DNA of 13,452 nt from Asparagopsis taxiformis. Taxonomy: Eukaryota; Rhodophyta; Florideophyceae; Bonnemaisoniales; Bonnemaisoniaceae. The notes under the pieces are model-generated. The model was given only the letters and a program-made list of their open reading frames with translations. It had not been told where the DNA came from and searched no databases. The position numbers and the translations under genes are program-made. This document shows positions 1-8,821 of the stretch, one piece after another (the stretch's first letter is position 1; each line of letters begins with the position of its first letter). Location of the stretch: contig JALQPE010001373.1 of NCBI GenBank assembly GCA_030407315.1, forward strand, positions 1-13,452, written 5' to 3'.

Positions 1-37
1 CCCAACCCCAACCCCAACCCCAACCCACCCCAACCCC
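1..37. repeat. Left telomere, C4A2 repeats
   Basis: The window opens with CCCCAA repeats, the C-rich strand of G4T2 telomeric DNA running 5' to 3' inward, as expected at a left chromosome end. One unit is irregular: around positions 22-31 the series reads CAACCCACCCC, so one base has changed or moved. The repeat ends at position 37 and is followed directly by GGGG, giving a CCCCGGGG palindrome at the junction. Confidence 0.97.
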
Positions 38-126
38 GGGGAGACGATTTGACCATTGATTAAAATATTATAATTTCTTGGGGAAATAATGCCATCTGAT
101 TCAGATTTATAAAGAGTTCAAATTTC
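38..126. other. Left subtelomeric leader of the RPN13-like gene
   Basis: About 89 bp lie between the telomere and the first ATG. The middle is AT-rich (TTGATTAAAATATTATAATTT at about 58-78) and could serve as promoter and 5' UTR. No repeat or RNA gene is visible. Confidence 0.6.
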
Positions 127-1002
127 ATGAAGAAAGTGCAGGTCAAAGCAGGCAGGCTCATCTACGACAAGGAAACCAAGAAGGTCAAAGCCAGCAAGGA
201 GAAAGGCATCATCACAGTCCACAAAGTAAGGAGGATATAAGGCAGGGGGAATAAGGGGAAACACACTTCAGTTGGGCCAGCCTCGAAGACCACATCGAAC
301 ACCTAGACCTACTGGTCATGCCCAACGATGCAGTCTTCGAACCAGTGTTGGGGAAGAAGAACACCTATCTGCTCAGAGCTGAGTCCGATGATGATCGATA
401 CTTCTTCTGGTTGCAAGTATGGCTTCAATTGAATGCAGGAAAATGTGGATGCAGAGAAACTCATCAAGGATATCAACGAACTTATCAACTCACTGGAAGG
501 CTATGGAGAAATGGATATCGAAGAACCACAGAAAGACCAGAAACCAGAACCCATGGACGAAGAAAAACCAGCTGCAACTCAACCCAAACCATCAGTTGAT
601 GACTTCATCACCAGAATGCAGAAGAATCTAGAAGCTGCCAGTAAGAATAAACCAAAAGTGGTTCAGCATCTGAGTGAAATAGTTACTAATTCTGCCATTA
701 ACACAGTCATCAACGAGACCACTGAGCAATAGAAACAGGAAATGACCCAGTTCCTCCCTGAAACACAGCAGTAGACCCAATACTTCGCACAGAATTTGAG
801 ATCACCTCAGTTCCTTCAGGCACTCGATGTGCTGAGTGATGCTCTGAACAGTGAGAATGCAATTGCCCTCTTTATGGAAATGGGTCTGGATCAGAAGTAC
901 CTTCAAAAGCATTATGGAGTTGAGGCCTTCATTCGAGCATTGGAAGATTGGGGTAGCAAACAACCAAAAGTTGAAGAGAAGCCTTAGAGTAATAAGGAGT
1001 GA
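127..1002 (+). CDS. RPN13: Proteasomal ubiquitin receptor Rpn13/ADRM1
   Basis: The product is a 277-residue protein encoded by exons 127-225, 246-416 and 439-1002, read with TAA/TAG as Gln and ending at TGA. Residues 1 to about 110 match the Pru (pleckstrin-like receptor for ubiquitin) fold: VQVKAGRLIYD, then HFSWASLEDHIEHLDLLVMP, then DRYFFWLQ, the same order as human ADRM1. Residues from about 144 to 265 match the C-terminal DEUBAD domain that binds the deubiquitinase UCH37, including LRSPQFLQALDVLSDAL and VEAFIRALEDW. In other eukaryotes Rpn13 sits on the 19S base via Rpn2 and captures ubiquitinated substrates. Both introns are ultrashort and each restores the domain frame exactly. The linker between domains is short and acidic, so the protein is smaller than human ADRM1 (about 407 residues). 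Identity is confident; the UCH37 interaction is inferred from the family. Confidence 0.93.
226..245 (+). other. Intron 1 of RPN13-like gene, 20 nt
   Basis: GTAAGG...GGCAG. Removing it joins the first Pru strand (ending TVHK) to GEQGETHFSW in frame. Confidence 0.88.
417..438 (+). other. Intron 2 of RPN13-like gene, 22 nt
   Basis: GTATGG...TGCAG. Removing it joins YFFWLQ to ENVDAEKLIKDI, the last helix of the Pru domain, in frame. Confidence 0.9.
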
Positions 1003-1048
1003 TCAGTCTGTATATTGATAGTCCTTCAGGCCTCAACGAATAATATTA

Positions 1049-1956
1049 ATGAAGGAAAATTATCGATATAAATAGACAGGGAGTGCAACTCCTGGAAAAT
1101 CAACAAACCCAACTGAAGCAAATAAGACAAATAGCTTGTTTGCTGCAATTAGGAGTACCCCATCGCCAACTCTCAAGAAGTTCACTTCGATATAGTCAGT
1201 CACGACATCTAAGTTTGGCATTAACACTCCAAAAACAAGGAGGGCAGTTACGTTAGGCGATTAAATTAAGTGGGCAGATCAAGATAACCCATAAACCAAG
1301 ACTGAGGATAGAAAAATGAACAGGACTAAGACTGAGGAAGACAACGAAGAACTGGCTCTCATTGACTAATATTTACATGAGTGCTCAAAGGGAAGCAGTC
1401 ACAAAAACCAGCTATACTCAACTTTCAGAAGCAAAATTGCTCAAAAGTTCCCTTAAATGAGGAAACATTATACATAAGCTAGTTGATTCCTCCTCCTTCA
1501 GAAACTCCAAAAGCTAAGAAATTGGAAAAGAGTCGAAGCCAAGCAAGTCAAGGCAAGAAATCAACCATTTCGACTGTAAATCAGAAGGAGTTAGAGAAGA
1601 TTCCAGAGAGGAAGGTTAGTAACTTTGCTAAAGATGTTGCAAAGCTTGGCTATTTCTACAGTCGATCCAAAAATAGATGCTATACATCCTTCTATCCTCA
1701 GTAGAACCCAAATATGAAAATTGATCCTCGGTAGATCAGGAAGTTCAACTACCTGAAGTATCAGAAAGACAGACGTCCACTGCGTGAGTATCAGAAGCAT
1801 CCAGTACAAACAATAGCTCAGAAAGTTGGGAAAATGCGCAGACTCTAAGTCAATCAAGATTTAATTCTTGACATTGAGAAGGAAGGGACTCACGCTCATA
1901 GCATCCTCAAGAAGAGTTTTGAGTAAGCAATTGAACTAAAAACTAAGAAAACTTGA
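1049..1956 (+). CDS. Basic low-complexity orphan protein
   Basis: A predicted 295-residue protein from exons 1049-1481 and 1502-1956, ending at TGA 1954-1956. I do not recognise a family. The N-terminal third is Ser/Thr/Lys-rich and probably disordered, with TPxK and TPSP sites that look like kinase targets. A Lys-rich stretch (KAKKLEKSRSQ) follows the intron. The C-terminal third is more ordered and strongly basic (KIDPRQIRKFNYLKYQKDRRP), with predicted helices. TAA and TAG occur repeatedly in frame as Gln. It is transcribed in the same direction as its upstream neighbour, with a 46-bp spacer. The ATG at 1049 is the first in this frame after the RPN13-like stop. Function unknown; a nucleic-acid or cytoskeletal role is possible from charge alone. 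Confidence 0.7.
1482..1501 (+). other. Intron of basic orphan gene, 20 nt
   Basis: GTTGATTCCTCCTCCTTCAG. It removes an in-frame TGA at 1484 and links the two open frames. The donor is GTT rather than the usual GTA; the acceptor has a clear pyrimidine tract. Confidence 0.7.
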
Positions 1957-2037
1957 TTTGTTCATTATACTTTCCTAAATATTGACCGATTCCTCTTGTT
2001 TAAGTGCTCTTTATAATTGAGATTTCGAATTTATCGA

Positions 2038-2634
2038 ATGGCAGCATCTTTCGAAATGTCTCAACAGCTTAACAGTATGTCGCTCTTCCAGTAGAGCTCC
2101 TATGACGAATTTGCATGTAGAAAGAAGCGATGCTATACTTTACAGTCGGCTTTATAAGTGCCTGCTTTCAAATTTCAACAGAAACATGATACCAAGAAGC
2201 GAAAGCTCCCAGATTCTTTCCTGGGATCGATTCTACTATCAACATGCAAAATAAGGTCTCTTTCAGTCAGAGAAGGATTCATGATTTGGTTCCATAAAAG
2301 AAACACTAAGATCATGGAGAATACAGTCGATAAAATAGTAGCAGGAAACAGCATATCTCGATAGTGCATGTTCTATCGTTTTAAAGTAGCATGTAAAGGG
2401 GAGCTCAAAAGGAGGAGACTCAAATAGCAATAATAACACAGTGAAGATGGTGGAAAGGAAACTAAGAGTCTAAATTATCTAGCTCCTTCAAGCTTAGATC
2501 TTTTGAGAAGAACTCTGAACTATCTCTAACTCCCATTGCTTAGTTGCAAGAAGCAATTACACCTCGGCCAGTTTGTATGGAGTTATAACATTGGGATCCC
2601 GAGATCGACTAATCCAGAGAATAGTCCCCAATGA
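2038..2634 (+). CDS. Unresolved coding region, orphan
   Basis: From ATG 2038 a frame stays open for 198 codons to TGA 2632-2634 if TAA/TAG are Gln. It begins MAASFEMSQQLNSMSLFQQ and includes a basic stretch followed by a Q run near 2413-2437. I doubt this simple reading is the whole gene. Between about 2190 and 2765 other plus-strand frames look at least as protein-like, notably the frame open from 2445 to TGA 2763-2765, with phrases such as LTPIAQLQEAITPRP and HWDPEIDQSREQSP. Possible short introns (for example 2075-2096, 2256-2275 or 2543-2571) would connect the frames, but none fits the GTA...YAG pattern and the 20-23 nt length cleanly. Alternatives are a decaying gene or base indels in the sequence. 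No family is recognised. Treat the coordinates as provisional. Confidence 0.35.
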
Positions 2635-2800
2635 CCTCATTGGATGAGAGAATTATGCGTGGCAATAATAGAATCCAAATCATTTGCGTTCGGACTTTGG
2701 CAAAGATCCTTGAGAGGAAAATGAGGAAGACAATGGTCCATAGTTTCATCTGTCTTCTGCAATGATTCCCTTCGAGTTGCTTGATATATTTCACCTTTTA

Positions 2801-2820
2801 CTTTCACTTTCACTTTCACT
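2801..2820. repeat. CTTTCA hexamer repeat
   Basis: Three perfect CTTTCA units and a partial fourth lie 33 bp upstream of the next ATG, in the spacer after 2765. It could be a pyrimidine-rich promoter element or a simple repeat. Confidence 0.6.
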
Positions 2821-2852
2821 ATGTATTGATTAAAATTATTCTCTTACCCATC

Positions 2853-3452
2853 ATGTTGCAGAAGAGCTACATGAGGACAGCCTATGATGGCCACCTGAAC
2901 CTCTCCCTCGAGAAGAAGGCATTGACGGTGAAGTCAATTAAAAATAAGTACTATACCTAGGTAGCATAAAGACTCGGAGCTCTCATCAGAAAGGAGCTCA
3001 TCACCTCAGAGAAGAAGAGGAGTGGGAAGTTCTCCAAGAGCTTAGAGCTGGTTGAAGAGTCAATCGAAATGAACAGATAGCCAAAGTTGCCACCTGCTCG
3101 GTTTCACATTCATGAACATGATAAGTTGGTTGAGGAGAAAAAGGAGGCACTCGAAGATTTCAAGATCAACCTGAGAAGGCAGAAACAGATCATGATAGCC
3201 AAAAAAGAGACAGATCAACAAGAACTAGTCAACAAAGTTCGGTGGAGGAAGAGACAGATGAAAGAAATATTCAGGATTAAGACTAGTTTCCATCAACAAA
3301 CAAGGCAGAAGGAGGCCGACATGCTCAGGCAGTTCAAGAGCAGAACCAGGGAAGAAAGGGAAAGACACAAAAAACAGGCAGAACTAGAACAGACATTTAA
3401 TATCTGGGAACGCAAATTCAAGTCAGTGTCACTACCAAAGAAAGAAACTTGA
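2853..3452 (+). CDS. Coiled-coil protein, orphan
   Basis: A 199-residue single-exon gene from ATG 2853 to TGA 3450-3452, with three in-frame TAG/TAA Gln codons in its first 80 codons. The N-terminal 70 residues are mixed, with a Lys/Ser segment (SEKKRSGKFSKS). From about residue 80 to 190 the sequence is almost entirely Lys, Arg, Glu and Gln with regular hydrophobic spacing (for example KEALEDFKINLRRQKQIMIA and SRTREERERHKKQAELEQ), typical of a long alpha-helical coiled coil. No enzymatic motif is present. Such proteins in ciliates are often cytoskeletal or basal-body components, but that is inference. It converges on the small minus-strand gene at 3498, with a 45-bp gap. Confidence 0.75.
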
Positions 3453-3497
3453 TACTATTTTCAACTTATCCCTCAAGTGAACAACATCACTAGATAG

Positions 3498-3810
3498 TCA
3501 GCCCTATCCTTCAATCTAACCACTTATTTCAGGTGGACTTGGCTTCTTAAATGCTACGATGCCAACACTGTTATTAAGTTTGGTCTCTTTGATCAATATG
3601 GTGTTTTGAGAGCTCTCTATGCCAACAACAGTCTCTGATGCATGATGCCCAAAGAAATGGTTCGATAGTTGGTGTAGGGCATGAACGTGGTATGCCGATG
3701 AAGCTGTTTAGGGATTGAAGTTCTTGTCTGAGTCATATATGTTTTCTACTTTATACAGTGAATCCCTTATCATCTAGTACAAGTAGTCCTGTGATTGACT
3801 TGTCTTCCAT
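3498..3810 (-). CDS. Roadblock-fold protein, LAMTOR5/HBXIP-like
   Basis: A 96-residue protein from exons 3810-3750 and 3727-3498 on the minus strand, ending at TGA (3500-3498). It opens MEDKSITGLLVLDDKGFT, the first strand pair of a roadblock/LC7 fold, continues with a helix (ASSAYHVHALHQLSNHF) and ends with two strands (ETVVGIESSQNTILIKE and NNSVGIVAFKK). Human LAMTOR5/HBXIP (91 residues) has the same order and length (IVGVLCTDSQGL, then VVCLES, then ITVAVHK). In animals LAMTOR5 belongs to the Ragulator scaffold that docks Rag GTPases and mTORC1 on lysosomes. An in-frame upstream ATG at 3837 would add nine residues. The gene diverges from the B-box gene, leaving only 106 bp for two promoters. 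A generic dynein light-chain roadblock protein is the main alternative. Confidence 0.68.
3728..3749 (-). other. Intron of LAMTOR5-like gene, 22 nt
   Basis: On the minus strand it reads GTAGAA...CTCAG. It contains a TGA, and splicing restores the roadblock frame (GFTVQ to NFNPQTASSAY). Confidence 0.82.
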
Positions 3811-3916
3811 GCACTTGAACCCTGATTGTTATTCCATCTATTGCCTGTGATTCCTTAATTGATAATATGTGTAATTCAACTGACCTAATTGCAGCACTCT
3901 ATAATTCTTCCAAATT

Positions 3917-5456
3917 ATGATCGACTTTTCGAAGATCTACTGCAAGGCCCATCCATGTGAGCTTATAACCAACTTCTGCAAGAAAGGTACTCATCCTTCT
4001 ATGAGTTAGACTCATGTCTGAGTGGTCTATGTGCAACCTGTGTCTGCCAGCATACTGATCAACATGCAAGGCACAACACAACACCAGAGTACCAGAATAT
4101 TAGGGAAACATTCACCGAAATGCACCGGAAGACGAGGGACAGCATCAGTGATCTCGAAGATGTCAAAACCAGAATTGTAAGGAAGGCCTAATGTAGGGAA
4201 CACTCAACCTGTCCATCGAGAGAAAGAAAAATTCGATCAGAATAGCGGTGGCTGAAGCTAAGAATACCTGCATCGACCTCATCAATGAGCATTTTAACAA
4301 CTATCTCAAGGAAGTCGAGGAAAGGGTGGCTAGTGAAGCTGATAAAAATGGGTATCATAACGCTTACCGATTATAAACCATGTCCAATGAACTCACTAAG
4401 GAAATAACATCCCTTGTACACTGTTCACAAGAACTAAATTCACCATCATTCCTCGATAGCGTAAGGAGAATCATGAAGGACTCAATCAAAAACAGTCAAA
4501 AGCTATGTGGAAGGATTATGCTCGAAGTACAACAAAATTAACAGTATGAACCATCTGTTGAACTCAACGAATCGAAGTTGAGAGACCTTTCACTTTGCCT
4601 GAAGAGCATGATGATCATGAAATTTGAGTACCCGAAGGCTCAAAGAGACGAACAGTACTATATTAAGTTGAGTCCTGAAAAACCTCGAAGGGAAAGTGAG
4701 GCAAAAGAGGAACTTTTGGAGGCAGGTAGTGTGATGACCTTCAACAACATACCTGAATAGAAGAAACCAGAGTCTGCCACAAAGAGACCGACTTCATCGA
4801 ATTGGAATCCGAACTTCCTCTCTCCCAACTATGTTCCTAAAACATCAACAGGTTTGCAGAGAAATCAGTCAGCTGTGCTAGTTAGGACTTCAGGAAACAA
4901 GATGTTCGGAAGTCATAGCCCATCGATCTATCACAAGATAGTCAGTCCTACACCCAAGCCTCAGAGCTCATTAGTGAAGTCATCCAATATCAATGCCAGT
5001 AACAGAATTGCTAACTCTGGTTCACCTTTAGCAGCAACTCAAGGTAGAGCCGCCGATAAGTTTGCAGTCACTCAATCCTCAGTTTTCAACTCAAGTCAGA
5101 GATCCAACAACATTCTTGGGAGCAGCATGGGATCATTTCAGCAGATGAGTTCTAGTAACATTTTGGGAGAGAGCAATGGGTTCAAACAAACAGGAAGCAA
5201 AATTGACTTCATTCCACAGTATATCGACTCAGACCCTCACTTAATAAGCAACAATCATATCGTTAATACTAGCCATACTGAACCACTGAACAGAAATCCT
5301 TCAAGGGCTAGCTCAAAGAAAGGGATCAAACTTTGTACAACAAGTGACATTATGAGTGAAGAGTCATCAAAGGAAAACCAATCACTATTCGGTTCGCTCT
5401 GTGGTAGCATCCAAAATGTTCAACCCTCAAGCGTTCGGAACTTCAGAGATCTGTGA
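3917..5456 (+). CDS. B-box zinc-finger, coiled-coil protein
   Basis: A 498-residue protein from exons 3917-3986, 4010-4176 and 4197-5456, ending at TGA 5454-5456. Residues 9-42 form a B-box-type zinc finger with ligand candidates C9, H12, C21, D24 or C26, C31, C34, H38 and H42. Intron 1 splits the finger at D24, and only the spliced product has the full ligand set. Residues from about 50 to 130 form a helical, coiled-coil region, the order seen in TRIM-like proteins, but no RING finger precedes the B-box, so E3 ligase activity is not implied. From about residue 260 to the end the chain is rich in Ser, Asn, Gln and Thr and probably disordered, with recurring NILG/NNILGSS-like phrases. In this context the B-box suggests a protein-interaction scaffold; the partner is unknown. 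It converges on the ligase gene, 58 bp away. Confidence 0.85.
3987..4009 (+). other. Intron 1 of B-box gene, 23 nt
   Basis: GTACTC...GTTAG. It interrupts the zinc finger between the third and fourth ligand positions; splicing gives FCKKDSCLSGLCATC. Confidence 0.88.
4177..4196 (+). other. Intron 2 of B-box gene, 20 nt
   Basis: GTAAGG...TGTAG. Splicing joins DVKTRI to GTLNLSIERKK within the coiled coil. Confidence 0.88.
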
Positions 5457-5514
5457 TTTCTTCAACTATTATGAAACTATTTAAACTGTAAAAGTTATTA
5501 AAGGATTGATTGGG
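5457..5514. other. Shared 3' spacer of two convergent genes
   Basis: Fifty-eight AT-rich base pairs separate the stops of the B-box and ligase genes, so both 3' UTRs must be very short or overlap. No hairpin terminator is evident. Confidence 0.6.
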
Positions 5515-7064
5515 TCAGATATGATCATAGGCTCTGAGGAAGGTGGGGAACCTGGGTTTGCCTGAATCTTTGTTGAATTCTTGGTATTTGTATGTGATTT
5601 TGGTTCCGATTTTTGGAGGTTTCCTCCTCATAGCGTCGTTCATTCCTGATCCAACTTCGAACTCAACACCATGTGTGTTTCTGACTTTGAGGGCTCCAAC
5701 CATTCCATAGCATCGACCTGTTCCTGGCTTGTATCCCAGAATAGTTGCCTCATCATCATGGAATGTCTTCACTTTGAGTAGTGTCTTTGATCTTCTGTTT
5801 TCATAGAAGGATTCTGGGTCTCTGAGCATCAACCCTTCACCTTCGATCTTGTTCACTTTATCCAACTCTTCGAATAGATCCTCATACCCTTTGCACTCTC
5901 TGTGCCCGTGACACTTGATATATGGGTTATCAATTGCTTTAATAACTTCCTCCATAGTTTTGATTCTTTCCTTAAACTTCTTCTTCAATCCCGGGCAGTC
6001 GAATACCAGATAGTTAACCTTCGCCCATTCTTCGTCAATCGGTGCGGTCTTCTTGACAGCAGATAGAGTCTTTGAGAACTGTCCCCTCCCAATGAACAGT
6101 TCACCATCCATTTGACTGTTCGGCCAGTTTTTGGTGAAGAACTTCGGGAAGTAGAACCGGTTCCCATTTCTGGAGTACATGGTGGTTCCTGTCCAGAACA
6201 TCCTGACTCCATCCAATTTCTCACTCATAATCCAGCCAGTCGGATCAGCATCATCAGACCAAGTTTCAGCCAACAATACCTTGATGCAACCAGATACAGG
6301 TGAACCCAACTTTGAAGGCATATACTTATTCTCCCCTGGTCCTGAGTCTTTATAGCTACGGTCACTCTTAGTTTATGACACATTCCTCGATCGATGGGAA
6401 ATGGCATCATCGGTCATTGTGATCACTGACAAGAAATTGGAACTCTTCCCATCATCTTTCTTCCTTCTAGATTTATCGTCTGGTTTCCCTCCGACATACT
6501 CTCCTGAATGGAATGTGTATATGAATTTCTTGTCATTGGCCTTGTACCCTTCACCGACTACCCATTGCTCCTCTTTGAGGCAGAAATCGACTGCATCTTA
6601 ATGGCTCTCCATGGTCCTGATTTCAAATTTCTCCCTGCCACTGCTGTCTATCCGTGTGATCTTGACTTTCTTGTCATTGACTTCTATTTTGATGCCTTCT
6701 GACCCTTTTTCGTAGTACTGTCCTGAGAAGTCCTTGCTACTATCTTTTCCTCTTTTCCTGCTTTCTTGTCTACTTTTTTATCTGCTTCTGGTTTGTCACC
6801 CTTTTCCACTTTCTTGGCTTCCTTGGAGTAGTACCCCTTGGTCAGTTTCTCCTCGATCTTGGTGAGGACCGATGCCCTAGCTGATGCATGGGTCGGGTAG
6901 TCCTTGTCTACCTCCTCTATACTATTTTCCTCATTGTCCTTCAATTTGCCAACTCTGAACTTGACACTCAGGCCACCAAGGGTCACCTCCCAGAACTTGT
7001 TATTAGGATGGAAGAGGTAGACTGGCTTAGACAGATCGAAAAGGTATCCAGCAACTTATTGCAT
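5515..7064 (-). CDS. ATP-dependent DNA ligase with WGR-like modules
   Basis: A 508-residue protein from exons 7064-6741 and 6717-5515 (minus). The ATG at 7064 is preceded in frame by TGA, fixing the start. Residues 14-76 resemble a WGR domain (KFWEV, then SVKFRVGKLK, then THASARASVLTKIEEKLTKGY), with VGK in place of the name-giving WGR triplet. A Lys-rich linker (77-108) leads to a second, weaker WGR-like module (about 116-167: VKITRIDSSGRE, then AVDFCLKEEQ, then GEGY). Residues 241-508 are a compact ligase: motif I KLDGVR at 275-280 with catalytic Lys275, motif III SRNG near 290, DGELF at 312-316, motif IV EGLMLR at 402-407, motif V with K423 and K425, then an OB-fold ending RFPTFLRAYDHI. 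It resembles the small bacterial/viral-type ATP ligases rather than LIG1 or LIG4. WGR domains occur in PARPs and some bacterial repair proteins and bind DNA ends or PAR-related partners. A role in break or nick sealing is inferred. Confidence 0.93.
6718..6740 (-). other. Intron of WGR-ligase gene, 23 nt
   Basis: On the minus strand it reads GTAGCA...GACAG and starts exactly after codon 108. It links the linker (GKEEKI) to YYEKGSEGIKIEV in frame. Confidence 0.85.
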
Positions 7065-7378
7065 ATCACAGGATATCTGGTATCAATGAATGTAATTAAT
7101 ATGAAAATAAGATAGCGGCAAAGCACTCAATCAACTATTCTGGTTAAATATATAGGAAGCGCTGGTTCGCGAAGAAGTGTGGGGCAAATCAATATAGGCA
7201 AATAAAAAGGATAGAAGATGAAAGGAGAGTCAGGTAACCGAGGACAGGCATCCCATGAGTTCATTGAGGATTATTTGAAATATTTAGTCATTTTTAAGCA
7301 AGTGACATCCTTTCTGATCGATTATTCAAATGTACTACCATTATCACATTCCCATTTTAAGTAAGATTAATAAGTAAG
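7065..7378. promoter_or_regulatory. Divergent spacer between ligase and DGK genes
   Basis: This 314-bp spacer must hold the promoters for both flanking genes. It is more AT-rich than the genes, with TTAAATATATAGG near 7144-7156 and TAATTAATATGAAAATAAGATAG near 7094-7116. An open plus-strand stretch begins at ATG 7218 (MKGESGNRGQASHEF...) and is free of TGA to beyond 7379, but in a different frame from the kinase and without a convincing splice; I regard it as probably non-coding or a possible 5' exon. No tRNA or repeat is seen. Confidence 0.5.
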
Positions 7379-8763
7379 ATGTAAAGAGAAGAAGACAGAC
7401 TTCCCAAGGTGTCCTTTTTCCTGTTCATCAACAGCTCCTCAGGAGGAGGTGTTGGCAATAAGCTGGTCAAACAATAGGTACCGCATCGATGCTATTTAGA
7501 TAGAGAAGATCGAGTTCATAATCCCTGCTAATCGAGACCGGGCGTCCGATGGCTAACTCAATGCCCATGTTTACTTTTACAACATGCGCAAGAACAAGGA
7601 CAGAGGTATGAAGAAACTGAAGGGCCTGGTGGACAAGGGTGAGAGGACCATCGGTGTTGTTTGTGGAGGTGATGGCACTGTTATGTGGGTTGTCCAATAA
7701 TTCATCAACCACAACATTAACCCATGGAAGGTACCACTGGCCATCATCCCCCTAGGTACTGGGAATGACTTCTCACGCAATTTGGGATGGGGAGGGGAGC
7801 AGACGACCTTAGTGGAAAGTTCATATAAAGAACTCAAGAGACTGTTAGGAGCATGGGCAAGGGCACATGAAGAATATTTCGATCTGTGGGATGTGCAGGT
7901 GGAGGTCTTCGAGGTAAGAGTGCACTCTAATGCAGTATGGCAAGTTGGAGGTCGTCAAGGAGGAAAAGAGCACCATAATGCCCAATAAGTCGCTGAAGAA
8001 GACATTCTGCAACTACTTCAGTTTCGGAATTGATGGGAAGGTAGGGTACTCCTTCGACAAGTACAGGACCAAGTCAAGGATAGGCAACCTGATGGTATAC
8101 GGAGGACTGGGACTGCTGAAGTCCATGACACCCACAAAAAATGTCAAGGAGCTAGTGTCATCAATGAAGGAAGTCGAAGATGAACCAGAATAGAACATGA
8201 TGAAACCAGACAAGGTAGAAGAAAGTGCACACCAAACATCACTCAACAATCTACCTTCAGACAGCATGATCAAGGGACTGGACATGAAGAAAAGCAAATC
8301 AAAGATAGTCTTCCAGTCCAAAATCATGGAGGGGTAACCTCAGAAGGAAGTAGAAACCAATCTGTTAGAGAAAGGGTATCTGAACTTGTTGGCCTTGAAT
8401 ATCAACAGTTTCATGGGTGGAACCAAAGACATCTGGGAAAATGCAGCCACTGGTTTGAAAGGTAAGAGCAATGCTGAGTACAAGAAACCATCATCTGCTG
8501 ATGGGCTGCTCGAATTTGTCAGTTTCCCCACTACTATCGGTCTTGCTCTTGAGAAAGTGATCACTGGACAAGCTGAGAAGATTGCTCAGGGCAAGGGACC
8601 CTTCTACATAGAGTTCAATGAGCACAAAGATGAGAAAAAATACAGGACATACCTTCAGATCGATGGATAGTTCATCAGGTTCACCAACCCTAAGTCCATC
8701 CTCATCACCAAATCAGGTCTCGTTCCCTAGGGTAAAATTCGGGTATTGAGGTCCCGAGAATGA
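7379..8763 (+). CDS. Diacylglycerol kinase
   Basis: A 446-residue protein from exons 7379-7477, 7500-7913 and 7936-8763, ending at TGA 8761-8763. It phosphorylates diacylglycerol to phosphatidic acid with ATP, removing one lipid messenger and making another. The catalytic domain starts almost at the N-terminus: FINSSSGGGVGN (16-27), the nucleotide loop VVCGGDGTVMW with GGDGT at 89-93, and PLGTGNDFSR at 117-126, followed by GWGG and FDLWDV. The accessory domain is recognisable in FCNYFSFGIDGKVGYSFDKYR. No C1 domain, EF-hand or PH domain is present, so this is a minimal enzyme whose membrane recruitment must use other features. A Lys/Ser/Gln insertion of about 60 residues lies between the two halves of the accessory domain. 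Several TAA/TAG codons are used as Gln. Family assignment is firm. Confidence 0.94.
7478..7499 (+). other. Intron 1 of DGK gene, 22 nt
   Basis: GTACCG...TTTAG. Splicing joins NKLVKQQ to IEKIEFIIPA between the first strand and helix of the kinase domain. Confidence 0.88.
7914..7935 (+). other. Intron 2 of DGK gene, 22 nt
   Basis: GTAAGA...TGCAG. Splicing joins LWDVQVEVFE to YGKLEVVKEEK in frame. Confidence 0.9.
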
Positions 8764-8821
8764 TACCGAATTTGACTGATGTAAGATATCAAAGAGTGCC
8801 ATAAATATAATAGTTATCGAG

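Noticed and set aside
1381..1484. Programmed frameshift or missing base in the basic orphan gene
   Set aside because: A 20-nt intron at 1482-1501 with a pyrimidine tract and CAG end removes the in-frame TGA and restores the frame, so a frameshift is not needed.
2490..2765. TGA read as Trp in the unresolved gene
   Set aside because: Recognisable genes here (Rpn13, ligase, DGK, nuclease) end at TGA after their conserved domains, so general TGA=Trp decoding is unlikely; kept only as a remark.
6741..6780. Homopolymer indel at the A6 run in the ligase linker
   Set aside because: A 23-nt GTA...CAG intron at 6718-6740 joins the two open frames exactly at a codon boundary.
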